Assembly (NCBI RefSeq): GCF_009711165.2
Contig: NZ_WMID02000006.1
Span: 189,411-253,410 of the forward strand
Direction of reading: 5' to 3'
DNA from: Flavobacterium sp. MC2016-06
GTDB taxonomy: Bacteria; Bacteroidota; Bacteroidia; Flavobacteriales; Flavobacteriaceae
DNA: 64,000 bases
Shown here: piece by piece, positions 28,834 to 36,798 of the stretch
Layout of the letters: every line of letters starts with the position of its first letter
Numbering within the stretch: position 1 is the stretch's first letter
The notes under the pieces: model-generated
Told to the model about the DNA's origin: nothing
Databases searched by the model: none
What the model saw: the letters and a program-made list of their open reading frames with translations, nothing else
Translations under genes and position numbers: made by a program

Positions 28834-29404
28834 AATACTCTACTATTTCTGGTTCTAATTGCTTCTTTAAAATTACAGCTAATTTCTGTCGGCTTCTAAA
28901 TAATTTTACTTTGGCGTTGTTGGTCGATATATTCATGATTTTTCCGATTTCTTCTAAACTTTGATCATCAAAATAAAATAAAGTCAGTAGAACATTGTCG
29001 TCACTTGGTAACAAATTTAAGCAATTTTGAATCGTTTGTTTACGTTCTTTTTCTTCTAAAGCACTCAAAGCATTGTCCATTGTTTTGATTAAATGTGCCG
29101 AAAATTCATCAATCGAAATATTGTTGTCTTCTTTTTTGTTTTTCTTCAAACGATCTAAACAAGTATTGTAAGCAATTTTATAAATCCAAGTTGAGAATTT
29201 AGAATCGCCTTTAAACTTGTTTAGAGAATTATAAATTTTTATAAAAGTGTCTTGCGCCACTTCTTCAGCTTCTTCTCTGTTTTTAACCATTTTGAGTGCC
29301 AAAGTAAAAATCATATCCTTATACCGATTAACAACTACAGCAAATGCATTGCTGTCACCTTGCGTAATTAAATTGATATAATGTTGATCTTCTAAAGTAC
29401 TCAT
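28817..29404 (-). CDS. RNA polymerase sigma factor, ECF type (sigma-70 family)
   Basis: A 195-residue ECF sigma factor. Region 2 spans about 20-90 (YKDMIFTLALKMVKNREEAEEVAQDTFIKIY reads across it, with FSTWIYKIAYNTCLDRLKK after). Region 4 spans about 125-180, with the helix-turn-helix around LEEIGKIMNISTNNAKVKLF. It directs RNA polymerase to its own promoter class, usually while released from the partner anti-sigma factor encoded by the overlapping next gene. The signal sensed is unknown. Confidence 0.93.
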   Translation of the reverse strand: MSTLEDQHYINLITQGDSNAFAVVVNRYKDMIFTLALKMVKNREEAEEVAQDTFIKIYNSLNKFKGDSKFSTWIYKIAYNTCLDRLKKNKKEDNNISIDEFSAHLIKTMDNALSALEEKERKQTIQNCLNLLPSDDNVLLTLFYFDDQSLEEIGKIMNISTNNAKVKLFRSRQKLAVILKKQLEPEIVEYYERER

Positions 29405-29603
29405 ATTATATAAGACGATAACTTATTTGTTTAGGTTACAGCAAAAGTAAAAAAGTTTCAGGTTTCAGGTTTTCAATTCTTTGCACGATATTGTCATCCT
29501 ATGTTTGCAGAAGTAGATACGTAAGAAGTTTTAGTATTACGAGAAGCTTTGTCAAAGTTTAAAACTTTGACAAAGCTAAAGACACATAGTTTATGCGTAA
29601 AGC

Positions 29604-29705
29604 TTGTCATTCTGAGGAACGAAGAATCTTCGCAAGTAACTCTACAATTAAAATCAAATCTTTGCGGAGTTTCTCACGAAAATTCTTCGTTCCTCAGAAT
29701 GACAA
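29604..29705. repeat. 24-bp perfect inverted repeat, REP-like family
   Basis: Arms 29604-29627 and 29682-29705 are perfectly complementary (core TCATTCTGAGGAACGAAGAA). A related copy with two changes lies at 59177-59210, and a shorter relative (CATTCTGAGCGAAGTCGAAGG) near 30808. Such sequences are scattered in many Flavobacterium genomes. They sit in the otherwise empty 468-bp gap between the sigma gene and the DUF6249-type gene; the rest of the gap holds nothing I can name. Confidence 0.75.
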
Positions 29706-29872
29706 AACAAACGTGAAGATGTTTAGTTTCTCTTCATATGTATTATAGTCAAACTTAAATTATCTTACATTACTTATATGGTTTAAGTTTTTGGAATTTT
29801 TTTTCAAATTCTTGTAACCTAAACAAAACTCTTCTCGTCATATAAAGTATCAATCAATTAAAAATAGATATT

Positions 29873-30214
29873 ATGTACATGTTAATCCCAATCAGTTTTT
29901 TTCTAATGGTCTTCGGAATTGCTTACCTTGTTTATTCAACAAGAAATAGAGAGCGTTTGGCTCTTATTGAAAAAGGTGTTGATGCCAGTATTTTTTTAGA
30001 GGGAAGAAATAATAAGGTACCGGCTTGGAAAGTTTTTGTTTTGAATTTTGCTTTCCTTTTAATCGGAGTTGGACTTGGATTTTTTATCGCTTTATTTATT
30101 TCAACTTATACGCAAATGAATTCAGATGTTATTTATCCGGCAACCATTATTACAATGTCTGGAGTTGGTTTGCTGGCTGGATTTCACCGAGCAAAAGATT
30201 TAGACAAAGAGTAA
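29873..30214 (+). CDS. DUF6249-like small membrane protein
   Basis: A 113-residue protein with an N-terminal hydrophobic helix (about 3-21), a charged cytoplasmic stretch containing RNRERLALIEKG (24-35), and two further helices at about 54-76 and 84-103. RERLALIEKGxD followed by two helices is the pattern I associate with DUF6249. Members are small inner-membrane proteins of unknown function. In Bacteroidota they are often beside ECF sigma factors; here the sigma gene is divergent, 468 bp away. A strong terminator follows. Confidence 0.75.
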   Translation: MYMLIPISFFLMVFGIAYLVYSTRNRERLALIEKGVDASIFLEGRNNKVPAWKVFVLNFAFLLIGVGLGFFIALFISTYTQMNSDVIYPATIITMSGVGLLAGFHRAKDLDKE

Positions 30215-30238
30215 ATAAGAATTTAAGTTAGTAATTTG

Positions 30239-30285
30239 AATAGCGTATCGAAAAATATTGTTTTTTTTGATACGCTATTTTTTTT
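30239..30285. terminator. Bidirectional terminator between convergent genes
   Basis: An 11-bp perfect stem (AATAGCGTATC with GATACGCTATT) is followed by a run of T, between the DUF6249-like gene and rnhA, which converge here. Confidence 0.8.
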
Positions 30286-30763
30286 ATTCCTTAGAGGCGA
30301 CAGTTTCATAATAAACATCAACAGAAAGTTTGGGCTGCATTGATGCCATTACAGCCAATTGATCGCAGCGTTCGTTTTGAGGATGATTGTTGTGGCCTTT
30401 AATCCATTTAAAATCTACCTGATGTTTTCGGTACGTTATTAAAAAACGTTTCCACAAATCAGGATTTTTTTTGCCGGTATATCCTTTTTTCTCCCATCCA
30501 AAAACCCATTTTTTTAAAACAGAATCTACTACATATTTAGAATCTGAAATTACTAGAACTTTCATATTTGGATTTTTGAGTTTTTCGAGACCGACAATTA
30601 CAGCCAAAAGTTCCATCCTATTATTAGTAGTAAGACGAAAACCTTCATAAAACTCTTTTTTGTGTGGAGTTCCAACCAATTCCATCACTACGCCATAGCC
30701 ACCATTTCCTGGATTACCTTTTGCAGCGCCATCTGTATATATATGTACTTCGTGTTGGGTCAT
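30284..30763 (-). CDS. rnhA: Ribonuclease HI
   Basis: Degrades the RNA strand of RNA-DNA hybrids in the cytoplasm. The 159-residue length is normal for the bacterial type. The catalytic acidic residues are visible as D11 (IYTDGAAKGNPG), E51 (NNRMELLAV) and D74 (VISDSKYVVDS), with the fourth Asp in the NERCDQLA segment near 133. The basic handle region (KKWVFGWEKKGYTGKK) is present, as in E. coli RNase HI. It lies downstream of purN on the same strand with a 104-bp gap. Confidence 0.95.
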   Translation of the reverse strand: MTQHEVHIYTDGAAKGNPGNGGYGVVMELVGTPHKKEFYEGFRLTTNNRMELLAVIVGLEKLKNPNMKVLVISDSKYVVDSVLKKWVFGWEKKGYTGKKNPDLWKRFLITYRKHQVDFKWIKGHNNHPQNERCDQLAVMASMQPKLSVDVYYETVASKE

Positions 30764-30867
30764 TATAGAATTTTAGATTTTAGAATTCAGATTTAATATC
30801 CTTTCTCATTCTGAGCGAAGTCGAAGGATTGGAATTTGGTGTTTAAATTTTGAAATTTTTAAAAAAG

Positions 30868-31431
30868 TTATTCCTCTAATAATCTCGAAATAATTTCCGG
30901 AAAATATTTTTGTTCTAATTCATGAATCTTTTCGGCTACAGTTTCAGCTGTGTCTTCTTCTGTCAGCGCTACATTCTTCTGAAAAATAATAGCACCTTCG
31001 TCATAATTTTCATTTACAAAATGAATTGAGATTCCAGTTTCTTTTTCTTTGTTTTCGACTACTGCCCTGTGTATATGCATGCCATACATTCCTTTTCCAC
31101 CATAATTAGGTAAGAGAGCAGGATGTATGTTTATTATTTTATTAGGATATTTCTCGATTATGTTTTCTGGGAATTTGAGTAAAAAACCAGCAAGGACAAT
31201 CAAATCTGGATCGATTTTTTCTATTTTTTGTAATATGTTTCTTTCTAAAAGTTCCGTTTTCGAGAAGATTTCAACCGAAATTTGATGATTTTTTGCTCTT
31301 TCAATGACTTTTGCCGAAGCATTATTGGTAAATACAGAAACGACCTTTGCAATTTTGGTTTTTGCAAAATGTTTTATAATATTTTCTGCATTACTTCCTG
31401 ATCCTGAGGCAAAAACAATAATTTTTTTCAT
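30868..31431 (-). CDS. purN: Phosphoribosylglycinamide formyltransferase
   Basis: Transfers a formyl group from 10-formyltetrahydrofolate to GAR in purine synthesis. The 187-residue product opens MKKIIVFASGSGSN, the substrate-binding loop of the family, and contains LVLAGFLLKFP and INIHPALLPNYGGKGMYG, which carry the catalytic Asn-His pair. The open frame extends upstream to 31530, but that adds 33 hydrophobic residues not seen in PurN. The ATG at 31431 is the natural start. It is divergent from acpP, with 175 bp between them. Confidence 0.93.
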   Translation of the reverse strand: MKKIIVFASGSGSNAENIIKHFAKTKIAKVVSVFTNNASAKVIERAKNHQISVEIFSKTELLERNILQKIEKIDPDLIVLAGFLLKFPENIIEKYPNKIINIHPALLPNYGGKGMYGMHIHRAVVENKEKETGISIHFVNENYDEGAIIFQKNVALTEEDTAETVAEKIHELEQKYFPEIISRLLEE

Positions 31432-31568
31432 AATAGTATTTATTTTGAGAATGCAAAAAACGGAATAAAAAACGAAAATAAATAGCTTTAAAAGACCTTT
31501 CTTGAAATTAATTTTATAAATTAGTGTCACATTTATAAACTAAATCGTGGTTTTAAAATAAAGTTTTT

Positions 31569-31576
31569 TATTTTTG
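31569..31576 (+). promoter_or_regulatory. Candidate -7 element for acpP
   Basis: TATTTTTG matches TAnnTTTG, 30 bp before the acpP ATG, a typical short leader. Confidence 0.6.
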
Positions 31577-31606
31577 CCAACAAATTAAATTCTAAAATTA
31601 AAGATT

Positions 31607-31843
31607 ATGTCAGACATTGCATCAAGAGTAAAAGCGATTATCGTAGACAAATTAGGTGTTGACGAAAACGAAGTTGTAACAGAAGCAAGCTTCACTAATG
31701 ATTTGGGAGCTGACTCATTAGACACTGTTGAGCTTATTATGGAATTCGAAAAAGAATTTGATATCCAAATTCCAGACGATCAAGCAGAAAACATTGCTAC
31801 TGTTGGTCAAGCTATTTCTTATATCGAGGAAGCTAAAAAATAA
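31607..31843 (+). CDS. acpP: Acyl carrier protein
   Basis: Carries growing acyl chains as thioesters on a 4'-phosphopantetheine arm during fatty-acid synthesis. The 78-residue acidic protein has the canonical attachment serine at S37 in [15 protein letters not shown]. fabF follows, the usual order. A structured 240-bp spacer lies between them. Confidence 0.97.
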   Translation: MSDIASRVKAIIVDKLGVDENEVVTEASFTNDLGADSLDTVELIMEFEKEFDIQIPDDQAENIATVGQAISYIEEAKK

Positions 31844-31851
31844 TAAATACG

Positions 31852-31956
31852 CACCCGAATTTTAAAAATTCCAAATTTGAATGTCCAAATTCCAAAATTG
31901 GGATTTGTTTTTAAAAAATTGGAATTTTTATAAATCGGGTGTTATTATTTTTTTTT
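31852..31956 (+). terminator. Long-stem hairpin with T run between acpP and fabF
   Basis: CACCCGA at 31852 pairs with TCGGGTG at 31935, and AAAAATTCC pairs with GGAATTTTT inside. A run of nine or more T follows. It could end most acpP transcripts and set a higher level of acpP than fabF, as is usual for this pair. This is inference. Confidence 0.55.
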
Positions 31957-32084
31957 AAATTTAAATTTCGATTGGTTTTTCAATCAAAAAGATATATTTA
32001 TATTGTAATGCCCATGGCTCTTAAGTAAACAATACAGTTAAGAAAGCGTGGGTTTTATTTGTTTAAAGTACAAAATACATATTT

Positions 32085-33338
32085 ATGACGTTAAAGCGAG
32101 TTGTTGTAACAGGATTAGGTGCTCTTACTCCTATCGGGAATAATATCCAGGATTATTGGGAGGCACTTTTGAATGGAGTTAGCGGAGCCGCTCCAATCAC
32201 GTATTATGATACAGAAAAGCATAAAACGAAATTTGCCTGTGAAGTAAAAGGCTTCAATATTGAAGATTTTATGGATCGTAAAGAATCTCGAAGATTAGAT
32301 AAATTCGCTCAATATGCAGTTGCTGCAAGTGATGAAGCTATTAAAGATGCTGGACTTACTAATGATAATATCGATAAAACAAGAGTTGGTGTTATCTGGG
32401 GAGCTGGAATTGGAGGTTTAGAAACTTTTCAAGAAGAGGTAATTTATTATGCTAAAGGTGATGGAACTCCAAAATTCAATCCGTTTTTTATCCCTAAAAT
32501 GATTGCCGATATTGCACCAGCACACATCTCGATGCGTAATGGTTATATGGGTCCAAATTATACTACGGTTTCTGCATGTGCATCTTCTGCAAATGCATTA
32601 ATTGATGCTTTCAACTACATTCGTTTAGGAATGTGTGATGTTATTATTTCTGGTGGTTCAGAAGCTGCAATTACCATTGCCGGTATGGGAGGTTTTAACT
32701 CTATGCACGCTTTGTCTACAAGAAATGAAAGTCCAGAAACAGCTTCAAGACCTTTTGATGCAACTAGAGATGGTTTCGTTTTAGGAGAAGGAGCAGGAGC
32801 TTTAGTTCTTGAAGATTACGAACATGCTAAAGCACGTGGCGCAAAAATTTATTGCGAAATTGGCGGAGGCGGAATGTCATCTGATGCTTACCACTTAACT
32901 GCACCACATCCAGAAGGAATTGGAGTTATTGCAGTAATGAAAAATACATTAAGAGATGCTGGAATGAACCCTGAAGATGTTGATCATATCAATACTCACG
33001 GAACTTCTACACCACTAGGTGATGTTGCCGAATTAAAGGCAATCAGTGCTGTTTTTGGTGAACATGCAAAAAACATCAACATCAACTCAACAAAATCAAT
33101 GACAGGACATTTACTTGGTGCTGCTGGTGCTATTGAAGCTATTGCTTCGATTTTGGCTATGAAGCATGGTATTGTTCCACCAACGATTAATCATAAGGTA
33201 GTTGACGAAAATATTGATCCATCATTGAATCTTACCTTAAACAAACCTCAGAAAAGAGAAGTAAATGTTGCTATGAGTAACACTTTTGGTTTTGGTGGAC
33301 ACAATGCTTGTGTATTGTTTAAAAAATTAGTTGACTAA
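32085..33338 (+). CDS. fabF: Beta-ketoacyl-ACP synthase II
   Basis: Condenses malonyl-ACP with acyl-ACP in fatty-acid elongation. The 417-residue length is normal. The Cys-His-His triad is in place: C165 (TVSACASSANAL), H305 (NTHGTSTPLGD) and H342 (SMTGHLLGAAGA). The C-terminal NTFGFGGHNAC is also typical. It lies downstream of acpP and 9 bp before rnc. Confidence 0.97.
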   Translation: MTLKRVVVTGLGALTPIGNNIQDYWEALLNGVSGAAPITYYDTEKHKTKFACEVKGFNIEDFMDRKESRRLDKFAQYAVAASDEAIKDAGLTNDNIDKTRVGVIWGAGIGGLETFQEEVIYYAKGDGTPKFNPFFIPKMIADIAPAHISMRNGYMGPNYTTVSACASSANALIDAFNYIRLGMCDVIISGGSEAAITIAGMGGFNSMHALSTRNESPETASRPFDATRDGFVLGEGAGALVLEDYEHAKARGAKIYCEIGGGGMSSDAYHLTAPHPEGIGVIAVMKNTLRDAGMNPEDVDHINTHGTSTPLGDVAELKAISAVFGEHAKNININSTKSMTGHLLGAAGAIEAIASILAMKHGIVPPTINHKVVDENIDPSLNLTLNKPQKREVNVAMSNTFGFGGHNACVLFKKLVD

Positions 33339-33347
33339 TTTCTGTAT

Positions 33348-34088
33348 ATGAATATTATCAAAAAAATATTTTCTAAATCCCGTTCTCTAGAAGACGGGAT
33401 TTTTTTTGACACTATTCAGAAAATACTTGGTTTTCAGCCTGCAAACATTGATTTTTACAAGAAAGCATTTACACATCGATCTTCAAATAAGTTAGATCAA
33501 AATGGACATCCAATAAATTATGAGCGATTAGAATTTTTGGGAGACGCCATGTTGAGTGCCGTAATTGCAGCGCATTTATTTAATAAAGCGCCAAATGGAG
33601 ATGAAGGTTATCTTACCAAAATGCGTTCTAAAATTGTAAGCCGCGAACATCTTAACGAATTAGGGAAAGACCTAAATTTAGTTCGTTTTGTAGAAAGTAA
33701 AGTACCAATTCAGCATTTTGGAGAAAATATTCATGGTAATATTTTCGAATCACTTATAGGAGCAATTTATTTAGATAGAGGATATGCTTTTTGCGAAAAA
33801 TTTATTCAAAAAAGAGTTGTTACTCCTTATGTTGATATTGCACGACTAGAAGGAAAAGTAATAAGTTATAAAAGTTTGGTTATCGAATGGTGTCAGAAAG
33901 AAAAGAGGATCTTTCATTATGATATTTTTGAAGATAACGGAATCGACGGGCAGCGTTTATTTGGTGTTAAGCTAAGTATAGATGATAAAGTTATTGCAAG
34001 AGCAAGAGCAACTTCAAAAAAGAAAGCTGAGGAGAAAGCATCGCAAAGGGCTTATTTTGCATTTCAAGAGAAAATAGACAAGAAATAG
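33348..34088 (+). CDS. rnc: Ribonuclease III
   Basis: Cleaves double-stranded RNA in rRNA processing and mRNA turnover. The 246-residue protein has the catalytic signature ERLEFLGDAML near 63-73, the second acidic site ESLIGAIYLDRG near 140, and a C-terminal double-stranded-RNA-binding domain (about 172-240). The 9-bp distance from fabF suggests co-transcription, an arrangement common in Bacteroidota. Confidence 0.96.
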   Translation: MNIIKKIFSKSRSLEDGIFFDTIQKILGFQPANIDFYKKAFTHRSSNKLDQNGHPINYERLEFLGDAMLSAVIAAHLFNKAPNGDEGYLTKMRSKIVSREHLNELGKDLNLVRFVESKVPIQHFGENIHGNIFESLIGAIYLDRGYAFCEKFIQKRVVTPYVDIARLEGKVISYKSLVIEWCQKEKRIFHYDIFEDNGIDGQRLFGVKLSIDDKVIARARATSKKKAEEKASQRAYFAFQEKIDKK

Positions 34089-34213
34089 CTACAAAAATGC
34101 TGTAACTTACTTAAAGCTATAACGTTTTCGTTTATAAATTAACAAAAACAACTACATCTTAACGATTGATGCTCCGTTAGAAATAGTATATTTACACCTT
34201 GATTTTTCATGAC

Positions 34214-34702
34214 ATGGCTATTCATAGATTGGATTTAGACGAATTTGACGAAATTGATTATTATTTAATGGCAATTCATACTTCATTAGAAGATTATAGA
34301 CTGGCCTATTTTATCAATAAAAACCTTCCGATAAACTTAAGTAAGAGCAAAAACGAGATTCATGCTCAAACTAAGGAAGGCGAGGCAAATTTTTCAAGAT
34401 TCTATTATTATGATTCCGAAAAAGCAATTTCATGGAATTTAATTCAGAATAAAAATGAAATCATTTCTGCGAGTAAGAATGATTTCCAGGATTTGTTTTC
34501 GAATGAAACAAGTGAGGTTTCTACAACAATTCATCTACTTCCTGAATTTAAAAAAGTAGACTTTTTCCTGAAAATAGACAATGGCGACGAGGCTTTTGGC
34601 TTTTCAGAAATTCAACAAAAACTAAATACCATAGAGAGTATCGCAGCTATTTATGCTGTAGATACCAATAAAATAAAATCAAAAAACAATCTAATTTTTT
34701 AA
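34214..34702 (+). CDS. IPExxxVDY-family protein of unknown function
   Basis: A 162-residue acidic protein starting MAIHRLDLDEFDEIDYYLMAI. It has the family pattern LPEFKKVDFFLKI near residue 112-124, a variant of the IPExxxVDY motif that names this Bacteroidota family. The function is unknown. It ends 5 bp before pyk, a neighbour it commonly has, so the two are probably co-transcribed. The open frame extends to a TTG at 34199, but the ATG at 34214 gives the family start. TATATTTA at 34186 is a weak promoter match. Confidence 0.85.
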   Translation: MAIHRLDLDEFDEIDYYLMAIHTSLEDYRLAYFINKNLPINLSKSKNEIHAQTKEGEANFSRFYYYDSEKAISWNLIQNKNEIISASKNDFQDLFSNETSEVSTTIHLLPEFKKVDFFLKIDNGDEAFGFSEIQQKLNTIESIAAIYAVDTNKIKSKNNLIF

Positions 34703-34707
34703 AAAAA

Positions 34708-36141
34708 ATGTTAACAAACAAAAAAACTAAAATTGTTGCTACGCTAGGGCCAGCATGTGGAACTAGAGAGATCATCAAAGATATGATCGATGCAGGAGTA
34801 AATGTGTTTAGAGTTAATTTTTCGCATGCTGATTACGAAGGTGTAAAAGAAAAAATTAATATTATTAGAGGACTAAATGAAGAGTTTGGTTACACAACTG
34901 CAATCCTTGGAGATTTGCAGGGACCAAAACTTAGAGTTGGTGTAATGGAAGAAGGAACAGTAGTACACGATGGTGATCTTATCACTTTTACAACTGCTGA
35001 AGATATTATTGGAACAGCTTCTAAAGTGTTTATGAAATATCAAAATTTCCCTAATGATGTTAATGCAGGAGAGCGTATTTTGCTTGATGATGGTAAACTT
35101 ATTTTTGAAATTGTTTCTACAGATAAAAAAACAGAAGTTATTGCTAGAGTTATTCAAGGTGGAGAATTAAAATCTAAAAAAGGAGTTAATCTTCCAAACA
35201 CTAAAATTTCTTTACCAGCTTTAACAGAAAAAGATATTGCTGACGCTATTTTTGCAATCGAGCAAAAAGTAGACTGGATCGCACTTTCGTTTGTAAAAAC
35301 ACCTCGTGATTTACAAGACTTGCAAGAGTTGATCGCTAAGCATTCTGAAGTTAAAATTCCAATTATTGCTAAAATCGAAATGCCGGAAGCTCTTGAGAAC
35401 ATGGATAAAATTGTAGCATATTGCGATGGTTTAATGGTTGCTCGTGGAGATCTTGGAGTTGAACTTCCTGCTCACGAAGTACCATTGGTTCAAAAAGATT
35501 TGATCCGCAGAGCAAAAACGGCTAGAATTCCTGTTATCGTTGCTACGCAAATGATGGAAACTATGATTACTAGTTTAACTCCAACAAGAGCAGAAGTAAA
35601 TGACGTTGCCAACTCAGTAATGGACGGAGCAGATGCTGTAATGTTGTCTGGAGAAACTGCTACAGGAAACTATCCAGTACAAGTAATTCAGAGAATGACA
35701 CAAATTTGTGAAGCTGTTGAAGATTCACCGCTTATTCATGTGCCTCAAAACACACCGCAAATTAAAACAAAACGTTTTGTTACTAAAACAGTTTGTCACC
35801 AAGCGGCTTTATTAGCAAATGAAATAGAAGCAAAAGCAATTTGTACTTTAACAAACAGTGGTTATACTGCTTTCCAAATTTCGGCTTGGAGACCATCATC
35901 AGCACATATTTTAGTATTTACTTCAAACAGAAGAATCTTAACTCAATTGAATTTATTATGGGGAGTAAAATCATTCTTCTATGATAAAGACGAAAGTACA
36001 GATGATACTGTTACAGACGTTAATAAAATGGCTGTAGAAAAAGGATATGCTGTAAAAGGGGATTATTTAATTAACCTTGCAGCTATGCCAATTAAAGATA
36101 AAGGAATGGTAAATACCATGAGAGTTTCTGAAATAGAATAA
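34708..36141 (+). CDS. pyk: Pyruvate kinase
   Basis: Makes pyruvate and ATP from phosphoenolpyruvate and ADP, the last step of glycolysis. The 477-residue protein opens TKIVATLGPACG, carries the active-site signature IIAKIEMPEALEN near 222-234 and the MVARGDLGVEL segment near 247. The C-terminal regulatory domain is present from about 360. It is followed by a strong terminator. Confidence 0.97.
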   Translation: MLTNKKTKIVATLGPACGTREIIKDMIDAGVNVFRVNFSHADYEGVKEKINIIRGLNEEFGYTTAILGDLQGPKLRVGVMEEGTVVHDGDLITFTTAEDIIGTASKVFMKYQNFPNDVNAGERILLDDGKLIFEIVSTDKKTEVIARVIQGGELKSKKGVNLPNTKISLPALTEKDIADAIFAIEQKVDWIALSFVKTPRDLQDLQELIAKHSEVKIPIIAKIEMPEALENMDKIVAYCDGLMVARGDLGVELPAHEVPLVQKDLIRRAKTARIPVIVATQMMETMITSLTPTRAEVNDVANSVMDGADAVMLSGETATGNYPVQVIQRMTQICEAVEDSPLIHVPQNTPQIKTKRFVTKTVCHQAALLANEIEAKAICTLTNSGYTAFQISAWRPSSAHILVFTSNRRILTQLNLLWGVKSFFYDKDESTDDTVTDVNKMAVEKGYAVKGDYLINLAAMPIKDKGMVNTMRVSEIE

Positions 36142-36169
36142 TCACTTTTTAAAGAGATTAAAATATATT

Positions 36170-36203
36170 AAAAAGCCGTCAAAATTTGTTTTGACGGCTT
36201 TTT
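36170..36203 (+). terminator. Intrinsic terminator after pyk
   Basis: A perfect 15-bp stem (GCCGTCAAAA with TTTTGACGGC at its core) with a four-base loop and T run, 28 bp after the pyk stop. Confidence 0.9.
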
Positions 36204-36508
36204 GCATGCAATAATTAGGCTTATTATGATATTAATAAGCCTTTTTTTATTTTTTTTATTAAAAAATTGTAAGATTAATCTTGTAAAATTAATTTATAAT
36301 GTGTATCTTCGATAATATAAATATGAATTTTATACTTAAAACGAATTTAAAGTAGTATGAAATTAGTTTAAATGAAAAATTTGAGGAGAATTATTAACGA
36401 TTTAAAAAACAAACAAAGGTTACAATTGAGTTGTATTTAAAAAAACAGGTTTATGAGTTAGAAAAAAAATATAAATCTAAATTTTTTTAAATGTTTTTTA
36501 TGGTGATG

Positions 36509-36581
36509 CATTTTATAAAATGAAACATCGTCAAGTAAAGTAAGTTTTTTTTTATTGTTTCATTTTATAAAATGAAACAAT
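36509..36581. promoter_or_regulatory. Two related palindromic sites upstream of the sulfatase gene
   Basis: Site 2 (36554-36581) is a perfect 28-bp palindrome centred on CATTTTATAAAATG. Site 1 (core 36509-36522) repeats that 14-bp core and shares the following AAACA and GTCAA. The cores are 52 bp apart, close to five helical turns, which would place two bound dimers on the same face of the DNA. They lie 220-290 bp before the sulfatase start, in a 595-bp stretch (36204-36798) with no gene I trust. They are candidate operators for the downstream cluster; the binding protein is unknown. Confidence 0.6.
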
Positions 36582-36798
36582 GTCAATCCGAATAAATACT
36601 ATACTTCGCTTATTATTTAGTTAATTTTGAGATACTTAAATAAAAGTTAAAAAAAAATGTTTCAAATTCTCCGAATGAAATGAATTTGAAACAGCTGTAA
36701 AAAATGCAGCAAACAGTTATTTTTTTCTCTTTCAGCATTGAATTGCTTTAATAGAATTTATCCTCATAATTTCTAAATCATTAACAAATTTTATCATC

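Noticed and set aside
31432..31530. 33-residue hydrophobic N-terminal extension of PurN
   Set aside because: PurN begins at the MKKIIVFASGSGSN block; the extension lies in the divergent promoter region.
36360..36480. Short ORF MKNLRRIINDLKNK before the sulfatase gene
   Set aside because: Only 22 codons, no family resemblance and no supporting signals; probably chance.
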